Notes: a model not told the origin generated them from the letters alone. 64,000 bases of DNA from Pseudomonas sp. ok272 (GCF_900109995.1 NZ_FOCB01000001.1:124001-188000), one strand, 5' to 3'; positions 51,101-60,976 are shown, counted from the stretch's first letter. Program-made: numbers and translations.

Positions 51101-52064
51101 AGGTCAGCGTCGGGTGATGCAACGCCAGTGGGCCGAGACCAGCTACCAGATCCAGCGCCTGCGCGACAACGCCGACTGTGCCGATCAAGAGTTCGACGTG
51201 ATCCTGGAAGAAGACAACCCGGGCCTGAGCGCCAAGCTCAGCTTCGACGTCAACCAGGACATCGCCGCGCCCTACATCAAGAAAGGCATTCGCCCACAGG
51301 TTGCCGTGCTGCGTGAGCAGGGCGTCAACGGCCAGGTGGAAATGGCAGCGGCGTTCGACCGCGCCGGCTTCAGTGCGATCGACGTGCACATGAGCGACAT
51401 CCTCGCCGGTCGCGTTGACCTCAACGAGTTCAAGGGCCTGGTGGCCTGCGGTGGTTTCTCCTACGGCGACGTGCTGGGTGCCGGTGAAGGCTGGGCCAAG
51501 TCGGCCTTGTTCAACAGCCGTGCCCGCGATGCGTTCCAGGGCTTCTTCGAACGCAACGACAGCTTCACCCTGGGTGTGTGCAACGGTTGCCAGATGATGT
51601 CCAACCTGCATGAACTGATCCCGGGCAGCGAGTTCTGGCCGCACTTCGTGCGCAACCGTTCCGAGCAGTTCGAGGCCCGCGTGGCGATGGTCCAGGTCCA
51701 GGAGTCGAACTCGATCTTCCTGCAGGGCATGGCCGGTTCGCGCATGCCGATCGCCATCGCCCACGGTGAAGGCCATGCCGAGTTCGAAAGCGAAGAAGCG
51801 TTGCTCGAAGCCGACCTGTCCGGTTGCGTGGCGATGCGTTTCGTCGACAACCACGGCAAGGTCACTGAACGCTACCCGGCCAACCCGAACGGCTCGCCGC
51901 GGGGGATCACCGGGCTGACCAGCCGTGACGGTCGCGTGACCATCATGATGCCGCACCCGGAGCGGGTGTTCCGTGCCGTGCAGAACTCGTGGCGCTCGGA
52001 AGAGTGGAACGAAGACGCACCGTGGATGCGCATGTTCCGTAACGCTCGCGTGTGGGTGAACTAA
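48168..52064 (+). CDS. purL: Phosphoribosylformylglycinamidine synthase PurL
   Basis: This fourth-step enzyme of de novo purine synthesis, 1298 residues, is the large single-chain form. A linker and two AIRS-type FGAM synthase halves ([36 protein letters not shown]) are followed by a glutaminase domain with Cys1138 in GVCNGCQMM and the C-terminal catalytic PHPERVFR. The start ATG 48168 is preferred over one 15 codons upstream. A plausible -10 box (TAGAAT) lies at 48119-48124. The 287 bp between mltF and purL holds the divergent promoters and nothing else I can support. Confidence 0.97.
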   Translation: MLILRGAPALSAFRHSKLLEQLSQKVPAVSGLYAEFAHFAEVTGVLTGDEQQVLARLLKYGPSVPVQEPAGRLFLVLPRFGTISPWSSKASDIARNCGLAKIQRLERGIAFYVAGEFTDAQAQLVADALHDRMTQIVLDNLEQAAGLFSHAEPKPLTAIDVLGGGRAALERANVELGLALAEDEIDYLVDAFIGLKRNPHDIELMMFAQANSEHCRHKIFNASWDIDGQSQEKSLFGMIKNTYVMHSEGVLSAYKDNASVIVGNVAGRFFPDPETRQYGAVQEPVHILMKVETHNHPTAIAPFPGASTGSGGEIRDEGATGRGAKPKAGLTGFTVSNLQIPGFEQPWEVPYGKPERIVTALDIMIEGPLGGAAFNNEFGRPALTGYFRTFEQSITTPHGDEVRGYHKPIMLAGGMGNIRAEHVQKAEILVGSKLIVLGGPAMLIGLGGGAASSMATGTSSADLDFASVQRENPEMERRCQEVIDRCWQLGDKNPISFIHDVGAGGLSNAFPELVNDGDRGGRFELRNIPNDEPGMAPHEIWSNESQERYVLAVGPADFEIFKAICERERCPFAVVGEATAEPQLTVTDSHFGNSPVDMPLEVLLGKAPRMHRSVVRESEMGDDFDPSTLNIADCVERVLHHPAVASKSFLITIGDRTITGLVARDQMVGPWQVPVADVAVTATSFDVYTGEAMAMGERTPLALLDAPASGRMAIGETLTNICASRIGKLSDIKLSANWMSAAGHPGEDARLYDTVKAVGMELCPELGITIPVGKDSMSMATRWNDDGVDKTVTSPMSLIVTGFAPVTDIRQTLTPQLRMDKGTTDLILVDLGRGQNRMGASILAQVHGKLGSQAPDVDDAEDLKAFFAVIQGLNADGHLLAYHDRSDGGLLTSAVEMAFAGHCGLSLNLDGLAETSADIAAILFNEELGAVIQVRQDATPDILAQFSAAGLGDCVAVIGQPINNSEISITFNGETVFEGQRRVMQRQWAETSYQIQRLRDNADCADQEFDVILEEDNPGLSAKLSFDVNQDIAAPYIKKGIRPQVAVLREQGVNGQVEMAAAFDRAGFSAIDVHMSDILAGRVDLNEFKGLVACGGFSYGDVLGAGEGWAKSALFNSRARDAFQGFFERNDSFTLGVCNGCQMMSNLHELIPGSEFWPHFVRNRSEQFEARVAMVQVQESNSIFLQGMAGSRMPIAIAHGEGHAEFESEEALLEADLSGCVAMRFVDNHGKVTERYPANPNGSPRGITGLTSRDGRVTIMMPHPERVFRAVQNSWRSEEWNEDAPWMRMFRNARVWVN

Positions 52065-52069
52065 GCGCC

Positions 52070-52381
52070 GTGTACAAGCTCGCTTTCTTCGTCCCGCCCA
52101 GCCACGTCGACGTGGTCAAGAACGCCGTATTCGCTGCCGGTGGCGGACGAGTCGGCGCCTATGACCGCTGTTCGTGGCAGGTGCTCGGGCTTGGTCAGTT
52201 TCGCCCATTGGACGGCAGTCAGCCGTTCCTTGGGCAAACCGGTCTGCTCGAGCAGGTCGAAGAGTGGCGGGTCGAGTTGGTGGTGGCCGATGAGTTGATC
52301 ACGGCCGTGGTGGCTGCGCTCAAACTCAGTCACCCCTACGAAACACCGGCGTATGAGGTGTGGTTGCTGGCGGATTATTGA
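52070..52381 (+). CDS. NIF3-like/YqfO-type small protein
   Basis: This protein of 103 residues has the form of the inserted domain found inside NIF3 (YqfO) proteins: YKLAFFVPPSHVDVVKNAVFAAGGGRVGAYDRCSWQVLGLGQFRPLDGSQPFLGQTG, ending HPYETPAYEVWLLADY. Stand-alone versions are common in Pseudomonas and of unknown function. It starts with GTG at 52070, six bases after purL, so it is probably in the purL transcript. An in-frame start at 52052 would overlap purL. A terminator follows. Confidence 0.8.
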   Translation: MYKLAFFVPPSHVDVVKNAVFAAGGGRVGAYDRCSWQVLGLGQFRPLDGSQPFLGQTGLLEQVEEWRVELVVADELITAVVAALKLSHPYETPAYEVWLLADY

Positions 52382-52399
52382 TCCGCTTGTCCACGACAT

Positions 52400-52438
52400 A
52401 AAAAACCCGCTGGGCCAGGTTGGCCAGCGGGTTTTTTG
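52400..52438. terminator. Bidirectional terminator between the purL unit and the toxin gene
   Basis: AACCCGCTGG.../...CCAGCGGGTT stem with T-run on the plus strand (TTTTTT) and A-run before it. It serves the convergent NIF3-like and toxin genes. Confidence 0.92.
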
Positions 52439-52481
52439 TGCGCGCCGGGTTATGGCGCCACCGGGGACGAACCCTCCGTGG

Positions 52482-55400
52482 TTACGGAGCCGGCCTCAGC
52501 CTGACTTTACTCTTGAGGGCATCGAGCAAGGTGTTCTGGTACTCGAAACGTTCTTGTTCCATGCCCCAGCGATGGATAAAGAACCTTCCGTTGTCGTCCA
52601 CCTGTATGGGGGTGGAGACAATCTCCCCGCTGTTGGAGTGATGCAACAAGTTGGTCTCGGCGGCCGTAGGGCGTTCGACCAGGAAGTGGCCCGGCTGGCT
52701 CAGCCTTGAGCGGTCGACCGGCACGAAGGGGGCTGGTGCGCGCTGGCCGGCGATGGCGACCTCCAGCTTGAAGTCACTGCGGACCGCGGTCCAATAGACG
52801 CCAAGCATATCGGTTTCCCAGTAGCCAGGGTGAATGCTCCTGGCCAGTGCCGGGGCGCTGTCGCGTACGTGCAGGCCAATCGTGCCTTGCAGCTCGGCCA
52901 GCCCCGGAGTGCCCAGGTAGGTATTGGTGTGGGCGCTGCCCACGAAGGCAATCCATTTATGGGGGCCCTGCGCGGCCTGGTCGGCCTGGATGATTTGGTT
53001 GGCAAAGTAGCTGAACATCTGGGGGCGTGTAATGTGCTCGTCACCCAGGCCCTTGACGTGATAGCTGGAGGTACAGTCGAGCGCCCGCACGCGGATGCCG
53101 TGTTTGCCCGCGGCCTGGATCACCTCGGTGTAGGTGTCGGAGCCGCGGTAGAACGGCATGTGGCCGTTGTCCTGGTACTTGAGGTAGGTCTTGAGAGTGT
53201 CCGGCAGGCGCTGGGTACGATGGAACACATCCAGGTCCGCCTGGTGCAGGTCGGTGAACAGGTGTTCGACGTACAGGGTTTTGTACCCGGCGTCCTTGAG
53301 GGTTTTCATCTGGTTGCGCAGCAGTGCCTTGCTCGACTGCGCCATGTGGGCTTCGCCGATCACCAATCCCGGCAAGTCGCTTTGGCCGACCTGCTTGATG
53401 AATGACTCGGGCGTGGTGCTCGCGGTGATCGTCGGCAGCGTCGGCCTGGGCGGGGGGACGTGGTCGGCGAGGTACGCTTGGGCCTTGTCCAGGAGCTTGC
53501 GGCGCAGGTCCATAACGGTATTGAGCGCTTTGATGCTACGCGGATTGGACGAGGCGAACCGTGGGTCCAGGCCTCGGTATTCTTGCGCCAGGTGCGCGAC
53601 GGTGTCCCGCATCTCGGTGGGGACATCGAACTCGGCGAAATGCTCGACCGGGGCAGCGGCTGCGGCGGCTGGTGGAACGACGGGTTCAGGGGCCTTGTAC
53701 GCCGTGTGCAGGGTCATGCGGTAGTCGGCCCTGGCCAATGGATCACCGGCGATCGCGCCGGCGCGGTCCGGCCAGATACCCACGGGTTGATCCAGGCCGA
53801 CATCCTCGACGCGCAGGGCAACGGCAGGTTGCAGGTCCGCCAGGCCGGGAGTGTCACCGACGGTGCGCAGGCGCGATTCATCGACCAGGGCGATCCAGCG
53901 CTCATTCGGGGTGTCGACGCTGTCGGCCGCGATGACCTTGTGTGAGTAGAAGTTTCGCACCGCGTTGCTCCGCGGTGCCGTCGGCGAAGTACCGGCCATG
54001 GCCATGACGTCTTCGAGTTGGTACGAGGTCGAGGCATCCAGCGCCCTGATGGTCATGCCCTTCTCGTGCGCCTTGCGCACCAGGGCGTAGTAGGAGTATT
54101 CCGCGTCCTTGGGGGTGCCGAAGGACTGGTCGATGGCTTTCAAGTGCTTCTCGATGTGCCGCCACGACCCGCCGTTGTTGAGCTTCACCAGCTTTGGCTG
54201 GAACACGTCACCCGGCAGGTACTCCACATACAGGTGCTTGTACCCTTGCTCGATCAGGGTATCGAGGTTGTCGATCAGTGCCTGCTTGCTGGCGATCGAC
54301 CCCGGTACGGCGCCGATGATCAGGTTCTGGTCGCCGGCCGGGGCACCGCTGGCGGTCAGTTGCGTCAATGGGCTGCTGGCCTCGATGGGCGGTACGTCGG
54401 CGCGGGGCGGCAGCGGGTCGAGGTAGCGGAAAAAGTTATCCGCGTCCTTGCTCAACAACTCGACCTGTTGCAGGTAGGCGGCGCGTAGCGGGCTCAGCTC
54501 TTTGGCGGCGTTGGTCAGCGTGAGGCTGATCATATGGTTGTCGACCCACGGTGCTTGTCGGATCAGGTATTCGCGTAGCTGCGGGTCAAGGACGTGCTCA
54601 AGCTGGCTCCAGTATTTGGCGGGCATTCCATAGTCTTTCGACGGGCCAGGTGTCTGCGGCACCGTTTCGTATTTCGGCGCGCCTCCGACAACACCGGTGC
54701 GAGCCCACACGCCTTCACTGTTGGGGGCCACCAGGCGGGTGGTCGAGACCAGCTTGCCCGTGGCCGGGTCCAGGCGATACAGCAAGTAACGGCCAATCGG
54801 GTCCGGGGTCTTGGGGGCCCAAAGCGCTTGCCCGTCGAAGAACACCGGCTGCATGCCGGTGGGGGTCGGCGCCACGGGCTCCAACTGGCGGATCAGCGTC
54901 ATTGCCTGAGCGTGCTCGGTGCTGGCCGTCACCAACCGCACGGGGTTACGGACCGGGGTGAGTGAGCGAAGCGCCGGGCGCAGGTCGGTAAAAATGGCGC
55001 CGGCACTGTTCAGCAGATAACCGGCGAAGTGCTCCAGGGCGGCGGCGTTATCGCCCTGGTTGTAGGCGTGCAGCGCGAGCATGCCGTCCTTGAATGCCAG
55101 GAGCATGCCAGCACTGAGGCTCAAGACGGGGAAGGGCGCGGTGGCAACGGCGGTGACCCATTCCACACAGGTCCAGAGGATGCTGGTGATCATTTGCGTA
55201 CGGTTGACGGTGCTGCCTTCAACGTCGTCGATCCGCCGTTGTTGCTTGAGGTCATAGAATTCCAGGCGCAGGTCGAGCAACGGGGTTTGCCGGTGTGTCG
55301 AGTCATAGCGCGGCGGGCTGGCGCTGGTTTTATCCAGGTCATCGGGCAGTTGGCGCTTGGCGTCTTCGAGGAAGGCTTGGACCCGGACCTGGGACTGCAT

Positions 55401-58214
55401 CGCGACCCGAGGAACGAAGTAGCCGAGCATGCCGGGGATCTTTTTCAGCGCATAGTTGAACAGCTTGGCTTCGCGAAAGCTGATCCCGTCCGGGGCATTG
55501 GGGGTGTACAGCAGGGTCGGGTGGTCTTGGTGGCTGAACAGGTAGTTGTCGATCACCCAGTCGCCGTCGATCATCAGGCGATGGATGGGGTAGGCGTTAC
55601 GCGCCTGCACCGAGGTATCGCCCATGTTGGCGATGCTTTGCTCAAGCCATTGCAGGTCAACCCCGGCGATATACCCTTGCAGGCGACACTCCAGCGCCGC
55701 GTTGTGCATTTGCAACTGGGTGATGGCCAGGGTCACGTTGCGCCGCAGGTCATAGTCCGCATCGCCGGTATTGAGCAGGCGGCGCCGAACCTCGTTGATG
55801 TAGCGTTGGCCGATCCATACGCCCGTTACCGAGCGCGCGACCTTTTCTGGCGTTAACCGGCTGATGTCGAGGCCCAGGGGGCCGGTGAAGCGTGCGGAGC
55901 GGGAGAATTTTTCATCGATAATCCCAACGCTATCGGCGTAGCCGTCGCGGTAGAGCTGGGTGTAGGTCACCGGCGGCGGGGTCCATGCACCGATCAGCGA
56001 CGGGGGCGAGTAGGCCCAGACGGTGTCGGGGTCGACGTCGTTTTGCGGGCGGCCCAGCAGTTGGTTCAGGGTGCTTTTCGCTTGCTCGTGCAGGTACGCG
56101 TTGAAGGGTGGGAAGCGTGCATCGGACAGGGGAAAGTCGTTGTAGGTGTGCAAGGCGCCTTCGGCGTCGTCGGCTAACTTGAGCAGCCTCTGGCGCGTGT
56201 CGACGCTGGCCGAGCGATACCAGCCCGGGGTGCAGAACTCATAGTCATCGACACGGGTGGCCAGGACATGGGCCGCCATGGCCTTGAGGCAATCGGCGTG
56301 GCTGCCGGTGTTGCCGAAGACCACCTCGTTGTACTCCTGCGCGAGTGGCTTGAAGCTCAGGCCGTTCAACACCTGTTTCATCTTGGCGCGAAAACGCAGG
56401 GCGACCCGGTTGATCAGGTAGTCCGCCAGGCTGCCTGGAGGTTCCTTGCGGCCATTGTCCAGTGCCCAGGCGAGGACGTGGCTCTGACAGGCGACTTCGT
56501 TGTCGAACGCCTGGAACTGCTGCTCTTGTGGGGCTTCAGGCGTGCACAGCAGCACGCGCTTGACCCGGCCATGGGGGTCGCGCTGGCGCAGCACCCATAC
56601 GTCCTGCAGTTGGGCCTCGTGCAGCGACAGGGTCGAGGCGCTCAGGGCGGGATCGCTGCCTTGGCGCAGGCTCTGGATCAACTGCAGGTCGTCTTCGCTG
56701 AGGTGGCCTTGCAGCAGCGCGGTGTAGGCCAGTGCGCTGATCCGCTGATCGAGCAAGTGTTCGATGGCGCGGTTGAGTTCGGTCTTTTCATGCAGTTGCC
56801 GTTGCACTTCGCCAAACCCGACGCGCGTTGGCAGGGTGTTCAGCTGTTGCACCAGCCAACGGAGTGTCAGTTCCTTGTAGGGCACTGGCGCGCCTTGGTA
56901 GGTGAGGGTGGTGCTCTTCAGGAAATCCGAGCCGTCGCGTTCATCGCCGGTGTGCAGGCCGCGCAGTGCCCATTCGATCAGGCTGCGCTCCTGGGTGTAT
57001 TCGCCGATGGGCGAGACATAGCGCCGGGTTTTGAGGATCAGGTGCCCGGGGTCCAGGTCATGGATATCCAAGTCCTCGCTCAGGCGTTGCAGCCAGTGAT
57101 AGTGGCTCAGCGCTTCGGGGGTCGCGACCGGGCCCAACACTTCCAGCATGGCCTGACGCGCCTGGTTGTAGTCCCCCAGGTGTTGAGCCAATGCCGTGCG
57201 CCTGGGCGCGCTGGCGCTGCGATACCAATCCGGTGCGCTGAGGCGCAGGCACCGTTCGAACAGCGTCTGGGCGCGCAGTTCGAGGCGGGCGCCAAGGTCA
57301 GGCAGGGCGGCGCCGATGGCGTGCTCCAGGGCGTCGATCAACCGGGCCGGATCGTGCTCCGGGTTGTCGTCAAGGCTCAAGGCGCGCTCGACGTCTTGCA
57401 TGCGTTTGTCGATGAGCGCAGCGAAGGTGTGTTCGAACACCGACGTGTCGTTGATGGGCGACAGCTCCAGGGGCCAGATTCCGCTGGCGCTGAGTGCGTG
57501 GTAGCGCACGGGCAGTTGCTGCATGAACTCGTCGCGGGCGCTGGGGTGTTCCAGGGTTTGCAGCAGGCGATCATTGAGTTGGGCCAGCGAGTCGAAGGAT
57601 TCGAGCCCGCGAGCGGGGGTGAACAGCATCACGTGGCCGACATCCAGGGTGCTCGTCAGGTCGCTGGGCACCGGGCTGTTCTGTTGCGTGACGACAAAGG
57701 CCCCGGCCAGTTCGACACGCTGCGCCTGGTAGCGGAAGGTCAAGGCGTACAGCCCGGGGCGCAGGGTTGGGTACAGCGCCAGGCGCTCCAGGATCGCGCC
57801 GGCTTGCGGGTGCAGCAGGCGATCCTGGACGGCGAGCCGGGCTTCGTTGTCGAGGGCGCTGAAGCCCGCCTCAAAGGTCATGAAGGATTTGCGTGACTTG
57901 CCATCGATTTGCGCGTGCAGGTCCAGTTCCAGCAACTGATTGTTGAGTGTGACCTTGAGGCTGGCGAGCAGCTCCAGGCCCTGGGGGCTGCGCAGGTCGG
58001 CGTTTTCCAGGGCTTGAAAGTGGCTGCGGCTCAGGTGCAGGAATTGCTCGCGGTAGCGCCTGAGGATCCCATCCAGGCGTTCCAGGTAGCGCTGTTCGGC
58101 CGTGGGTGGGGTGTCAGGCAGCAGCGGGGCCTGGCTGTTGAACAGATGGTGGCCGATCTGATTGAGATAGCCTTTGATCGCGTCAAAGGACGGCGGTGTG
58201 GTGGGTGTGCTCAT
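52482..58214 (-). CDS. Dermonecrotic-type toxin (DUF6543) with tandem TIKI/PMT-like domains
   Basis: This protein of 1910 residues from the ATG at 58214 (GGAG nine bases upstream) has no signal peptide. The N-terminal 1100 residues are mostly helical and resemble the DUF6543/dermonecrotic-toxin region of large Pseudomonas toxins. WYRSAS motifs recur near residues 330 and 665. A hydrophobic stretch lies about 1008-1045 (WTCVEWVTAVATAPFPVLSL). Two copies of a roughly 150-residue domain follow, about 1290-1470 and 1610-1780. The second has both GX2H motifs of the TIKI/TraB/EreA/PMT superfamily: GEAH at 1620-1623 and GSAH at 1759-1762. The first reads GAVP (1301-1304) and DESR (1445-1448) instead and is probably inactive. 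It is secreted by an unknown route; no immunity gene is evident. The membrane-targeting and enzyme role are inferred from family resemblance. Confidence 0.8.
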   Translation of the reverse strand: MSTPTTPPSFDAIKGYLNQIGHHLFNSQAPLLPDTPPTAEQRYLERLDGILRRYREQFLHLSRSHFQALENADLRSPQGLELLASLKVTLNNQLLELDLHAQIDGKSRKSFMTFEAGFSALDNEARLAVQDRLLHPQAGAILERLALYPTLRPGLYALTFRYQAQRVELAGAFVVTQQNSPVPSDLTSTLDVGHVMLFTPARGLESFDSLAQLNDRLLQTLEHPSARDEFMQQLPVRYHALSASGIWPLELSPINDTSVFEHTFAALIDKRMQDVERALSLDDNPEHDPARLIDALEHAIGAALPDLGARLELRAQTLFERCLRLSAPDWYRSASAPRRTALAQHLGDYNQARQAMLEVLGPVATPEALSHYHWLQRLSEDLDIHDLDPGHLILKTRRYVSPIGEYTQERSLIEWALRGLHTGDERDGSDFLKSTTLTYQGAPVPYKELTLRWLVQQLNTLPTRVGFGEVQRQLHEKTELNRAIEHLLDQRISALAYTALLQGHLSEDDLQLIQSLRQGSDPALSASTLSLHEAQLQDVWVLRQRDPHGRVKRVLLCTPEAPQEQQFQAFDNEVACQSHVLAWALDNGRKEPPGSLADYLINRVALRFRAKMKQVLNGLSFKPLAQEYNEVVFGNTGSHADCLKAMAAHVLATRVDDYEFCTPGWYRSASVDTRQRLLKLADDAEGALHTYNDFPLSDARFPPFNAYLHEQAKSTLNQLLGRPQNDVDPDTVWAYSPPSLIGAWTPPPVTYTQLYRDGYADSVGIIDEKFSRSARFTGPLGLDISRLTPEKVARSVTGVWIGQRYINEVRRRLLNTGDADYDLRRNVTLAITQLQMHNAALECRLQGYIAGVDLQWLEQSIANMGDTSVQARNAYPIHRLMIDGDWVIDNYLFSHQDHPTLLYTPNAPDGISFREAKLFNYALKKIPGMLGYFVPRVAMQSQVRVQAFLEDAKRQLPDDLDKTSASPPRYDSTHRQTPLLDLRLEFYDLKQQRRIDDVEGSTVNRTQMITSILWTCVEWVTAVATAPFPVLSLSAGMLLAFKDGMLALHAYNQGDNAAALEHFAGYLLNSAGAIFTDLRPALRSLTPVRNPVRLVTASTEHAQAMTLIRQLEPVAPTPTGMQPVFFDGQALWAPKTPDPIGRYLLYRLDPATGKLVSTTRLVAPNSEGVWARTGVVGGAPKYETVPQTPGPSKDYGMPAKYWSQLEHVLDPQLREYLIRQAPWVDNHMISLTLTNAAKELSPLRAAYLQQVELLSKDADNFFRYLDPLPPRADVPPIEASSPLTQLTASGAPAGDQNLIIGAVPGSIASKQALIDNLDTLIEQGYKHLYVEYLPGDVFQPKLVKLNNGGSWRHIEKHLKAIDQSFGTPKDAEYSYYALVRKAHEKGMTIRALDASTSYQLEDVMAMAGTSPTAPRSNAVRNFYSHKVIAADSVDTPNERWIALVDESRLRTVGDTPGLADLQPAVALRVEDVGLDQPVGIWPDRAGAIAGDPLARADYRMTLHTAYKAPEPVVPPAAAAAAPVEHFAEFDVPTEMRDTVAHLAQEYRGLDPRFASSNPRSIKALNTVMDLRRKLLDKAQAYLADHVPPPRPTLPTITASTTPESFIKQVGQSDLPGLVIGEAHMAQSSKALLRNQMKTLKDAGYKTLYVEHLFTDLHQADLDVFHRTQRLPDTLKTYLKYQDNGHMPFYRGSDTYTEVIQAAGKHGIRVRALDCTSSYHVKGLGDEHITRPQMFSYFANQIIQADQAAQGPHKWIAFVGSAHTNTYLGTPGLAELQGTIGLHVRDSAPALARSIHPGYWETDMLGVYWTAVRSDFKLEVAIAGQRAPAPFVPVDRSRLSQPGHFLVERPTAAETNLLHHSNSGEIVSTPIQVDDNGRFFIHRWGMEQERFEYQNTLLDALKSKVRLRPAP

Positions 58215-58327
58215 GGGCACAGTCTCCATGCTGATCGATAGAACTCTCAGCATGGGGAGCGGAATGTGGGCGGTGGCGGTACATATGTATCGCGCGGGGC
58301 GTGGCCCGATGTCCGCCCGCTACGGCA

Positions 58328-58831
58328 TCACGGGCGGATTTCGATCATCGTGCCGTCCGGCACCAGGCCCCAGACTTCGCGCATGTCGACGTTGCGCATG
58401 GCGATGCAACCGTCGGTCCAGTCCAGGGTGTGGAACAGGTCTTCGGGGTTGTCCTCGGTGTCCGGGGTGCCGTGGATCATGATCATGCCACCGGGGTTTA
58501 CCCCTTCACGGCGTGAGCGCGCGGCGTCACTGATGTTCGGGTAGGAGATGTGCATCGCCAGGTTGAAGCGGTCGCTGACCTTGCGCCAGTCGATCCAGTA
58601 CAGGCCTTCGGGCGTGCGGCGGTCGCCTTCCATGAGCTTGTGGCCCCTGGGGCTTTTACCCAATGAGATGCGGTAGGTCTTGAGCGGCTTGCCGTCATTG
58701 ATCAGTTGCAACTGATGGGCGGATTTGAGCACCAGGATTTTTTCGATGCGTTTACCGTTCAGGGTTTCCGTACTGGAAGCCTGGGAGACGGCAACGAACG
58801 ACAGGCAGAAGAACACAAGCAACCAACGCAT
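58328..58831 (-). CDS. L,D-transpeptidase-like (YkuD) protein
   Basis: This periplasmic YkuD-domain protein of 167 residues is of the YafK-like kind. The signal peptide is MRWLLVFFCLSFVAVSQA. The catalytic site is HGTPDTEDNPEDLFHTLDWTDGCIAMRN, with the His and the nucleophilic Cys in DGCIAMRN. Such enzymes form or cut 3-3 peptide cross-links or anchor lipoproteins. It begins at 58831 because the signal peptide starts there. It is probably monocistronic. Confidence 0.9.
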   Translation of the reverse strand: MRWLLVFFCLSFVAVSQASSTETLNGKRIEKILVLKSAHQLQLINDGKPLKTYRISLGKSPRGHKLMEGDRRTPEGLYWIDWRKVSDRFNLAMHISYPNISDAARSRREGVNPGGMIMIHGTPDTEDNPEDLFHTLDWTDGCIAMRNVDMREVWGLVPDGTMIEIRP

Positions 58832-58863
58832 TAAAACGATATCCCTAGGTACTTTCTTGTTGT

Positions 58864-59415
58864 TTAAGTGATCGCTGCCTGGGCAAGCGCAGGTATGGAC
58901 TCGCAGCGCACCGGGAACTCCCCGGTGCGGCGGTCGGCGAAGAAGCATTCTAGGGTACGGCCCACCGTGCGGAAAGCCAGCTCTGACCAAGGGATGTCGG
59001 CTTCGTCGAAAAGCCGTACCTCAAGGCTCTCGATACCGGCGGCAAAATCCGGGTCGGTCAGCTCTGCGCGAAAGAACACATGCACCTGGCTGATGTGCGG
59101 CACGTCGATCAGGGTGTAGAGGTGCAGGTTGCGCACCCGGGCGCAGGCTTCTTCGGCGGTTTCGCGGGCGGCGGCCTGTGCGACCGTCTCGCCGTTCTCC
59201 ATGAAGCCGGCCGGCAGGGTCCAATAGCCGAGGCGCGGTTCGATCGCACGGCGGCACAACAGCACCTGGCGGCCCCACGTCGGCACGCAACCGGCAACGA
59301 TATTCGGGTTCTGGTAGTGAATGGTCTGGCAGTGATTGCAGACGTAGCGCAGGCGTGAATCGCCTTCGGGAATGCGCTGGGTGACCGGGTTACCGCAGTG
59401 GCTGCAGAATTTCAT
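58864..59415 (-). CDS. Nudix hydrolase with N-terminal zinc ribbon
   Basis: This protein has 183 residues. Cys4/Cys7 and Cys26/Cys29 form a zinc ribbon (CSHCGNP...YVCNHCQTIHY). The Nudix box at 70-92 (GFMENGETVAQAAARETAEEAC) matches GX5EX7REUXEEXGU. The layout is like NudC-type NADH pyrophosphatases, but it is shorter and lacks the SQPWPFPxS motif of NudC. The substrate is therefore open. Start 59415 is set by the ribbon. It diverges from the other Nudix gene at 59564. Confidence 0.88.
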   Translation of the reverse strand: MKFCSHCGNPVTQRIPEGDSRLRYVCNHCQTIHYQNPNIVAGCVPTWGRQVLLCRRAIEPRLGYWTLPAGFMENGETVAQAAARETAEEACARVRNLHLYTLIDVPHISQVHVFFRAELTDPDFAAGIESLEVRLFDEADIPWSELAFRTVGRTLECFFADRRTGEFPVRCESIPALAQAAIT

Positions 59416-59563
59416 GCTGGGGGTTCCGAATAGGCTGCGCCTATCTTGGCGCGCTACGATGGCTGTCGGCAAGTTGTCGTTTCGCGACATGCCGGGGTTC
59501 GGGGGTTGGGCGGCTGGTGTGATTGGTGCATGATGCCCAGTAGCCAACAGATCGAGAGCGCTT

Positions 59564-60163
59564 ATGCTGGACGAGCTACTGCAGCGGATAAGCAACCACA
59601 CGCCACGGATCCTGGAGACGGACAGCCGTTTTCCGGAGGCTGCCGTGTTGGTGCCCATTACCCGTAGCGACGCCCCGGAACTGGTGTTGACCCTGCGTGC
59701 CAGCGGGTTGTCGACCCATGGCGGGGAAGTGGCCTTCCCCGGCGGGCGGCGCGACCCCGAAGACCCGGACCTGATCTTTACCGCCCTGCGCGAAGCCGAA
59801 GAAGAAATCGGCCTGCCACCGGGGCTGGTCGAGGTGATCGGGCCGTTGAGCCCGCTGATCTCACTGCATGGCATCAGGGTTACGCCTTATGTGGCGGTGA
59901 TCCCCGATTTCGTCGAGTACCGCGCCAACGATGCCGAGATTGCCGCGGTGTTCAGCGTGCCACTGGAGTTCTTTCGCAGCGACCCCCGGGAACACACGCA
60001 CCGCATCGATTACCAGGGCCACAGCTGGTACGTGCCGAGCTACCGATTTGGCGAGTACAAGATCTGGGGGCTGACGGCAATCATGATCGTCGAGTTGATC
60101 AACCTGCTCTATGACGCCAAGATCAACCTGCACCAGCCGCCCAAAAGCTTTATCGCTGTTTGA
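59564..60163 (+). CDS. CoA pyrophosphatase-type Nudix hydrolase (NudL-like)
   Basis: This protein of 199 residues has the NuCoA motif (LRASGLSTHGGEVAFPGG), typical of CoA/acyl-CoA diphosphatases, followed by a Nudix helix with REAEEEIGL. These enzymes hydrolyse CoA to 3',5'-ADP and phosphopantetheine. The length fits. The YrdA-like gene follows on the same strand after about 60 bp. Confidence 0.88.
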   Translation: MLDELLQRISNHTPRILETDSRFPEAAVLVPITRSDAPELVLTLRASGLSTHGGEVAFPGGRRDPEDPDLIFTALREAEEEIGLPPGLVEVIGPLSPLISLHGIRVTPYVAVIPDFVEYRANDAEIAAVFSVPLEFFRSDPREHTHRIDYQGHSWYVPSYRFGEYKIWGLTAIMIVELINLLYDAKINLHQPPKSFIAV

Positions 60164-60222
60164 AGCCATCGCTCGTATGGCGTGACGATTGAAGGCCTGT
60201 CTGAGGCTTGAGGATAACCACG

Positions 60223-60747
60223 ATGAAATACCGCCTGGGCGACGCCCGAGTCGAGACCCACCCGCAGAGCTGGGTTGCGCCCAACGCCGTGCTGGTGGGC
60301 AAGGTCAAGCTTGAAGAAGGGGCCAGCGTCTGGTTCAACGCCGTACTGCGTGGCGACAACGAGCTGATCCTGATCGGCAAGGACAGCAACGTGCAGGACG
60401 GCGCGGTGATGCACACCGACATGGGGTACCCGCTGACCCTCGGCACTGGCGTGACCATCGGCCACAACGCCATGCTCCATGGCTGTACGGTGGGCGACTA
60501 CAGCCTGATCGGCATCAACGCGGTGATCCTCAATGGCGCGAAGATCGGCAAGCACTGCATCATCGGCGCCAATGCGCTGATTGGCGAAGGCAAGGAAATC
60601 CCCGACGGCTCGCTGGTCATGGGGTCGCCGGGCAAGGTGGTGCGCGAGCTGACCGAGCAGCAGAAGAGCATGCTCCAGGCCAGCGCGGCGCACTATGTGC
60701 ACAATGCCCAGCGTTATGCCCGGGACTTGGCAGAGCAGGAACAATGA
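60223..60747 (+). CDS. Gamma-carbonic anhydrase family protein (YrdA type)
   Basis: This left-handed beta-helix protein of 174 residues has hexapeptide repeats and the three zinc histidines His64, His81 and His86 ([17 protein letters not shown]). YrdA-like members often lack tested carbonic anhydrase activity, so the function is provisional. GAGGA lies about eight bases before the ATG at 60223. It overlaps the next gene by ATGA. Confidence 0.88.
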   Translation: MKYRLGDARVETHPQSWVAPNAVLVGKVKLEEGASVWFNAVLRGDNELILIGKDSNVQDGAVMHTDMGYPLTLGTGVTIGHNAMLHGCTVGDYSLIGINAVILNGAKIGKHCIIGANALIGEGKEIPDGSLVMGSPGKVVRELTEQQKSMLQASAAHYVHNAQRYARDLAEQEQ

Positions 60748-60959
60748 ATCCCGTTGAACGCCCGGTGACGTCGCCCTGCGTCAGCATTTGTGCGCTCGAC
60801 GAGCAGGACCTGTGCACCGGCTGCCAGCGCACGGTGGACGAAATCACCCGCTGGAGCCGCATGGACAACGATGAGCGGCGTCGGGTGCTGGGGTTGTGCC
60901 ATGAGCGGGCGCTGGCCAATGGACTGGTGTGGATGATCCCCGGGAAGTCTAGCGCCTGA
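60744..60959 (+). CDS. DUF1289 domain protein
   Basis: This small protein of 71 residues has the DUF1289 Cys pattern ([28 protein letters not shown]12, C16, C24, C27), likely binding a metal ion. Its start overlaps the stop of the gamma-carbonic-anhydrase gene, so the pair is translationally coupled. Function unknown. Confidence 0.88.
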   Translation: MNPVERPVTSPCVSICALDEQDLCTGCQRTVDEITRWSRMDNDERRRVLGLCHERALANGLVWMIPGKSSA

Positions 60960-60976
60960 GCGGATATCCCTCCAGC

